A stretch of 8,089 nt of DNA from Thermoplasmata archaeon (lineage in GTDB: Archaea > Thermoplasmatota > Thermoplasmata > Thermoplasmatales > Thermoplasmataceae): positions 1-8,089 of the forward strand of contig JAJZOM010000001.1 in NCBI GenBank assembly GCA_021811505.1. Reading direction: 5' to 3'. The translations under genes and the position numbers were made by a program. Every line of letters begins with the position of its first letter. Positions within the stretch are counted from its first letter, which is position 1. The notes under the pieces were generated by a model. It was not told the DNA's origin and did not search any database. It saw only the letters and a program-made list of their open reading frames with translations. This document shows, piece after piece, positions 6,108 through 8,089 of the stretch.

Positions 6108-6307
6108 TGGTAAGAGAAGCGTACAAATACATGGTTCACAAATTTTCGCAACGTGTTAGAATACCCTTTCCCATCACTTCTTAGCGACCAGTGACTAAAT
6201 TGTGATATGGGGAGAATCTTAGACAGAAGGAAGTTCGCCTTAGCAACACGATGGTTGTTATGCTTGACCCGATGAAAAAAAGGATGAATGCTGACCTAAG
6301 TAATTCG
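6108..6307. other. Non-coding spacer before the hemerythrin gene
   Basis: No supported gene, RNA or terminator is seen in these 200 nt. A forward frame from ATG 6251 reads through into the start of the hemerythrin gene in another phase (about 57 codons, rich in Arg/Lys) and looks like chance. Confidence 0.4.
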
Positions 6308-6344
6308 GGATTAAATAGAAGCCATGAGATTACTTCTCTAATCC
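6308..6344. promoter_or_regulatory. Promoter and long dyad symmetry covering the hemerythrin start
   Basis: TTAAATA at 6311-6317 is the TATA box, centred 31 nt before ATG 6345. Around it lies an interrupted inverted repeat: GGATTA (6308-6313) with TAATCC (6339-6344), and inside that AGAAG (6317-6321) with CTTCT (6333-6337), giving 11 matched pairs. The outer right arm ends on the base before the ATG and the outer left arm overlaps the TATA box. The predicted transcript would begin near the right arm, so this should act as DNA (an operator for a dimer or tetramer) rather than as an RNA hairpin. Confidence 0.45.
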
Positions 6345-6791
6345 ATGAAAGAAAAGGAATCATTCCTAGACAAAGAGCATACCGAACTGCTCGAAAAAAT
6401 TCAAGAACTGTCGATGCGTGAGGGAGATGTGGGAGAATCCTTCAAGACTGTTATGAAAATATTCAGCTTTCATCTTGACAGGGAAGAGGAAACCGTGATC
6501 CCATTACTTGAGTATCTCAGGAGAAGGGCATTAAAGGAACCAGAATCTGGGCATGAAAGAATCTCAACAGCAAGCAGAGGATTCCAGCAGGAATATGGTT
6601 CCATGCTTTCTGAACATAGAGAGATTGAGACCCTTCTCGAGGCTGCTGAAAGATCCAGCAGTGCAAACATGAATGAAGTGTTGGACCTGGTACGTGAATT
6701 GAGGCATCACGTTGAGATAGAGGAAGAGATACTCTATCCTGCTGCCTTGGCGGCCGGAGCATTATTCAATCTTGAAACCCCGCATGCCTGA
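6345..6791 (+). CDS. Hemerythrin-like HHE di-iron protein, 148 aa
   Basis: This is a single-domain four-helix bundle of the hemerythrin/HHE family, likely cytoplasmic, binding two irons and through them oxygen, NO or labile iron. All expected ligand positions are visible: H12 (DKEHTELL), H43 with E47 (FHLDREEETVIP), H91 (SEHREIETLL), and H122 with E126 (RHHVEIEEEILYP). The second and fourth helices thus carry the HxxxE pairs and the order matches the family. Length is typical, with no extra signalling domain. It follows a run of respiratory genes and precedes a regulator, so a part in oxygen or nitrosative stress sensing or storage fits, but this is inferred from context. It has its own TATA box and a dyad over the promoter. 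ATG 6345 is the first start giving the H12 helix. Confidence 0.85.
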   Translation: MKEKESFLDKEHTELLEKIQELSMREGDVGESFKTVMKIFSFHLDREEETVIPLLEYLRRRALKEPESGHERISTASRGFQQEYGSMLSEHREIETLLEAAERSSSANMNEVLDLVRELRHHVEIEEEILYPAALAAGALFNLETPHA

Positions 6792-6861
6792 TCTTTAGGA
6801 GCGGACCACCCTTATTTTCCTGCACCGTAAAGGCATGGGCATAACTATTCTTCAAGCGTAC

Positions 6862-6868
6862 TTAAATA
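6862..6868 (+). promoter_or_regulatory. TATA box for the HTH_10 regulator
   Basis: TTAAATA is centred 23 nt before ATG 6888 and 31 nt before TTG 6896. The first distance is the leaderless one seen at 57/84 and 7559/7586, pointing to transcription starting at or next to the ATG at 6888. Confidence 0.6.
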
Positions 6869-6879
6869 CTGAATTGTCC

Positions 6880-6891
6880 CCATTATAATGG
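6880..6891. promoter_or_regulatory. Perfect 12-bp palindrome at the regulator's transcription start
   Basis: CCATTATAATGG is a perfect palindrome that includes the ATG at 6888 and the expected transcription start. A site here would block initiation when occupied, so it is a candidate autoregulatory operator. The AT-rich core lowers its significance. Confidence 0.4.
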
Positions 6892-7534
6892 TTCTTTGAT
6901 AGAGATAGGGGGTGAGTTCAAGTCGTCGGTTACATGGATCAAAACGCTTGCAAAAAGCCATTCGGCCAGGGTCAAGATTCTCGACGTGAGAAAAAGCAGC
7001 GAGGATATCAAGGACCTCGTTGAGATATTCAGTCCTGCAGGTGGAATCGAAGGATTATCTTCTGAACCGGTCAAACGGATGAAATTGAACAAAGGAAATT
7101 TGTCAATGGTTGATGATCATCATGCTACGGCTGTTGTGAGCGCGCGTGAGTGCGCTATTTGCAGCGAAATGCGCAACTGGGACATCTTTCTCACAGAGGC
7201 GTATTCCCGGGAATCAGGTGATATTGCCATGAAGTGGCTGGTGCCGGATGAAAAAACTGTCGCTGGTTTTCTTGATCGACCAAGAGAAGATGGGGTTTCT
7301 TTCACCCTGCCTGAGAAAAGAAACCTAACCAAGAGGGGAGAGATAACAGCACGACAGGAGTTTGTCGTGAGAACCGCTTTTGATCTGGGCTTCTTCGAGT
7401 ACCCAAAAAGGATCAACCTTGAGGGGCTTTCTGCGAGGCTTAATGCTTCCAGCGCCACTCTTGGCTAGATTCTTCGCAGGGCAGAAAAGAACATAATCGG
7501 CTCTTATTTCAACATGAGAAGGAATTATACATAG
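6888..7534 (+). pseudogene. HTH_10 (bacterio-opsin activator-type) regulator with start ambiguity and internal TAG
   Basis: This is a DNA-binding transcriptional regulator with an N-terminal ligand-type domain and a C-terminal HTH_10 domain. From TTG 6896 the intact frame gives 190 aa. The domain begins at LTKRGEITARQEFVVRTAFD (144-163), continues through FFEYPKRINLEGLSARLNAS and ends ATLG at a TAG (7466-7468). The same frame then continues ILRRAEKNIIGSYF up to TAG 7532-7534. Family members read STLSEhLRRAE without a break, so TAG probably replaces a Glu codon and the DNA-binding domain loses its last helix. At the front, ATG 6888 sits at the leaderless distance but reads M-V-L-stop; one more T in CTTTG would join it as MVLLIEIGG. 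A CAIC segment resembles metal- or redox-sensing cysteines of such regulators. It is a decaying gene, or one needing recoding or sequence correction; truncated expression from TTG remains possible. Confidence 0.65.
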
Positions 7535-7558
7535 CGTCATAATTTCATTCGTATATTC

Positions 7559-7565
7559 TTAAATA
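7559..7565 (+). promoter_or_regulatory. TATA box for the IS630-type transposase
   Basis: TTAAATA is centred 24 nt before ATG 7586 with no ribosome binding site between, indicating a leaderless transposase mRNA. It lies within or just beside the element's left end, whose inverted repeat I cannot place because the right end is outside the window. Confidence 0.55.
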
Positions 7566-7585
7566 CCTATTCACGTTTATATTCT

Positions 7586-8089
7586 ATGAGAAAGCTCATA
7601 ATTTCTCAGGACGAAAAGGAAAGAATCGAGGAGGAGATAAGACGCAGCGACGATTCAAGATACGATCACAGACTCCATGGCATTCTCCTGGTTGCTAATG
7701 GATACAGTTCATACGCTGTCTCGGAAATGCTGGGGGACAGTCCGAGGAGCATAGAGAACTGGGTTAACTCCTACAGGAAAACGGGGTTCGACGGCCTGAG
7801 GGAATCCGACCACCCCGGGAGGCCTTCCAGAACGTCAGGCATAATGGAAAGTATAGGCGAGGATCTGAGGAAGAATCCTGGCGTTTTCGGGTATTCCCAG
7901 AACATGTGGGACGGTAAGCTCCTGAGTCATCACCTGCATGCAAAGTATGGTGTCGACATGGGCACAAGACAGTGCCAGCGGATATTCAGAATGCTGGACT
8001 TCAGGATCAGGAAACCAAGGCCGGTCATAGCAAAGGCGGACGAGGAGAAGAAGGATAATTTTAAAAAAACTCCGGAAAATGGTGCATGA
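7586..8089 (+). CDS. IS630-family transposase, N-terminal part (167 aa, stops at window end)
   Basis: This is the DNA-binding half of an IS630/Tc1-mariner-type transposase. A first helix-turn-helix (about 26-63) has GYSSYAVSEMLGDSPRSIEN before W59. It is followed by the linker GFDGLRESDHPGRPSR, then a second winged-helix-like region (about 90-140) with KNPGVFGYSQNMW and the RKPRPVIAKAD segment that normally precedes the catalytic domain. The frame ends at TGA 8087-8089 before any DDE residue, reading NFKKTPENGA after seven A (8063-8069). In the phase with one A fewer it reads NFKKLRKMVH and stays open to the window edge, as expected of the family. A programmed frameshift, transcript slippage on the A run, or an inactivating insertion would each explain this. 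The rest of the element lies beyond the window. Confidence 0.75.
   Translation: MRKLIISQDEKERIEEEIRRSDDSRYDHRLHGILLVANGYSSYAVSEMLGDSPRSIENWVNSYRKTGFDGLRESDHPGRPSRTSGIMESIGEDLRKNPGVFGYSQNMWDGKLLSHHLHAKYGVDMGTRQCQRIFRMLDFRIRKPRPVIAKADEEKKDNFKKTPENGA

Larger units (their letters stand above)
7559..8089 (+). mobile_element. Left part of an IS630-family element
   Basis: The transposase gene and its promoter belong to an IS630-type element whose right end is outside the window. The left boundary must lie between the end of the regulator's extended frame (7534) and the TATA box, but no inverted repeat can be confirmed with only one end visible; the start given here is the TATA box, not a mapped terminus. 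IS630 members insert at TA, and several TA dinucleotides occur in this interval. Confidence 0.5.

Noticed and set aside
5753..6151. 132-codon minus-strand frame
   Set aside because: Antisense to the YwiC-like gene; it reflects the hydrophobic codon bias of the sense strand and has no start context.
6251..6424. Forward frame from ATG 6251 into the hemerythrin gene
   Set aside because: It covers the promoter dyad, is in a different phase from the clear hemerythrin gene and is only an Arg/Lys-rich chance translation.
1..8089. CRISPR array, tRNA, rRNA or a defence/anti-phage gene set
   Set aside because: No regularly spaced direct repeats, no cloverleaf or rRNA-like conserved stretch, and no nuclease, methylase or toxin motifs were seen on either strand.

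Overview
The window looks like a chromosomal stretch of an acidophilic archaeon of the Thermoplasmata (Thermoplasmatales-like). The case rests on three things. First, TTAAATA-type TATA boxes lie about 24 nt ahead of ATG codons with no Shine-Dalgarno sequence, which is the leaderless archaeal pattern (57-63 to 84; 7559-7565 to 7586; 6862-6868 to 6888). Second, there is a regulator carrying the bacterio-opsin-activator HTH_10 domain, a family largely confined to Archaea. Third, the insertion-sequence remnants are of IS5 and IS630 type. The assignment is inference; no rRNA or other taxonomic marker is present.

Layout: 84-1124 holds two adjoining membrane-protein genes of unknown function. 1134-2270 is an IS graveyard: a short, internally deleted IS5-family element (about 1134-1582), a frameshifted minus-strand transposase fragment (about 1591-1725), and a decayed open frame (about 1782-2117) that I cannot identify. 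2271-5239 is the metabolic core, a two-gene operon with 1-nt overlap encoding a PoxB-like thiamine-diphosphate/FAD pyruvate oxidase and a type II NADH dehydrogenase-like flavoprotein. Both would feed electrons to the membrane quinone pool. Next comes a YwiC-like multi-pass membrane protein whose frame is interrupted by one in-frame TGA (5346-6107). Then follow a complete hemerythrin-like di-iron protein (6345-6791), an HTH_10 regulator with an in-frame TAG inside its recognition-helix region and an ambiguous start (6888/6896-7534), and the first part of an IS630-family transposase (7586 to the window end) that runs out of frame at a run of seven A.

Taken together, the middle suggests a respiratory/oxygen-related neighbourhood: two quinone-linked flavoenzymes, a YwiC-like membrane protein and an oxygen/NO/iron-binding hemerythrin fold. 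It lies between transposon debris on the left and a live or recently active IS630 element on the right. Several genes here carry single-base lesions (TGA at 5556, TAG at 7466, a possible lost T at 6895-6897, an extra A at 8063-8069). These may be real decay, recoding, or consensus errors in the assembly; the sequence alone cannot separate these.

Several promoters carry conspicuous dyad symmetries: 2175-2198 and 2227-2244 before the oxidase, 5324-5338 before the YwiC-like gene, 6308-6344 covering the hemerythrin promoter, and a perfect 12-bp palindrome at 6880-6891 on the regulator's predicted transcription start. These are the best leads for unrecognised regulation. I did not find a convincing novel multi-gene system, CRISPR array, tRNA or rRNA.
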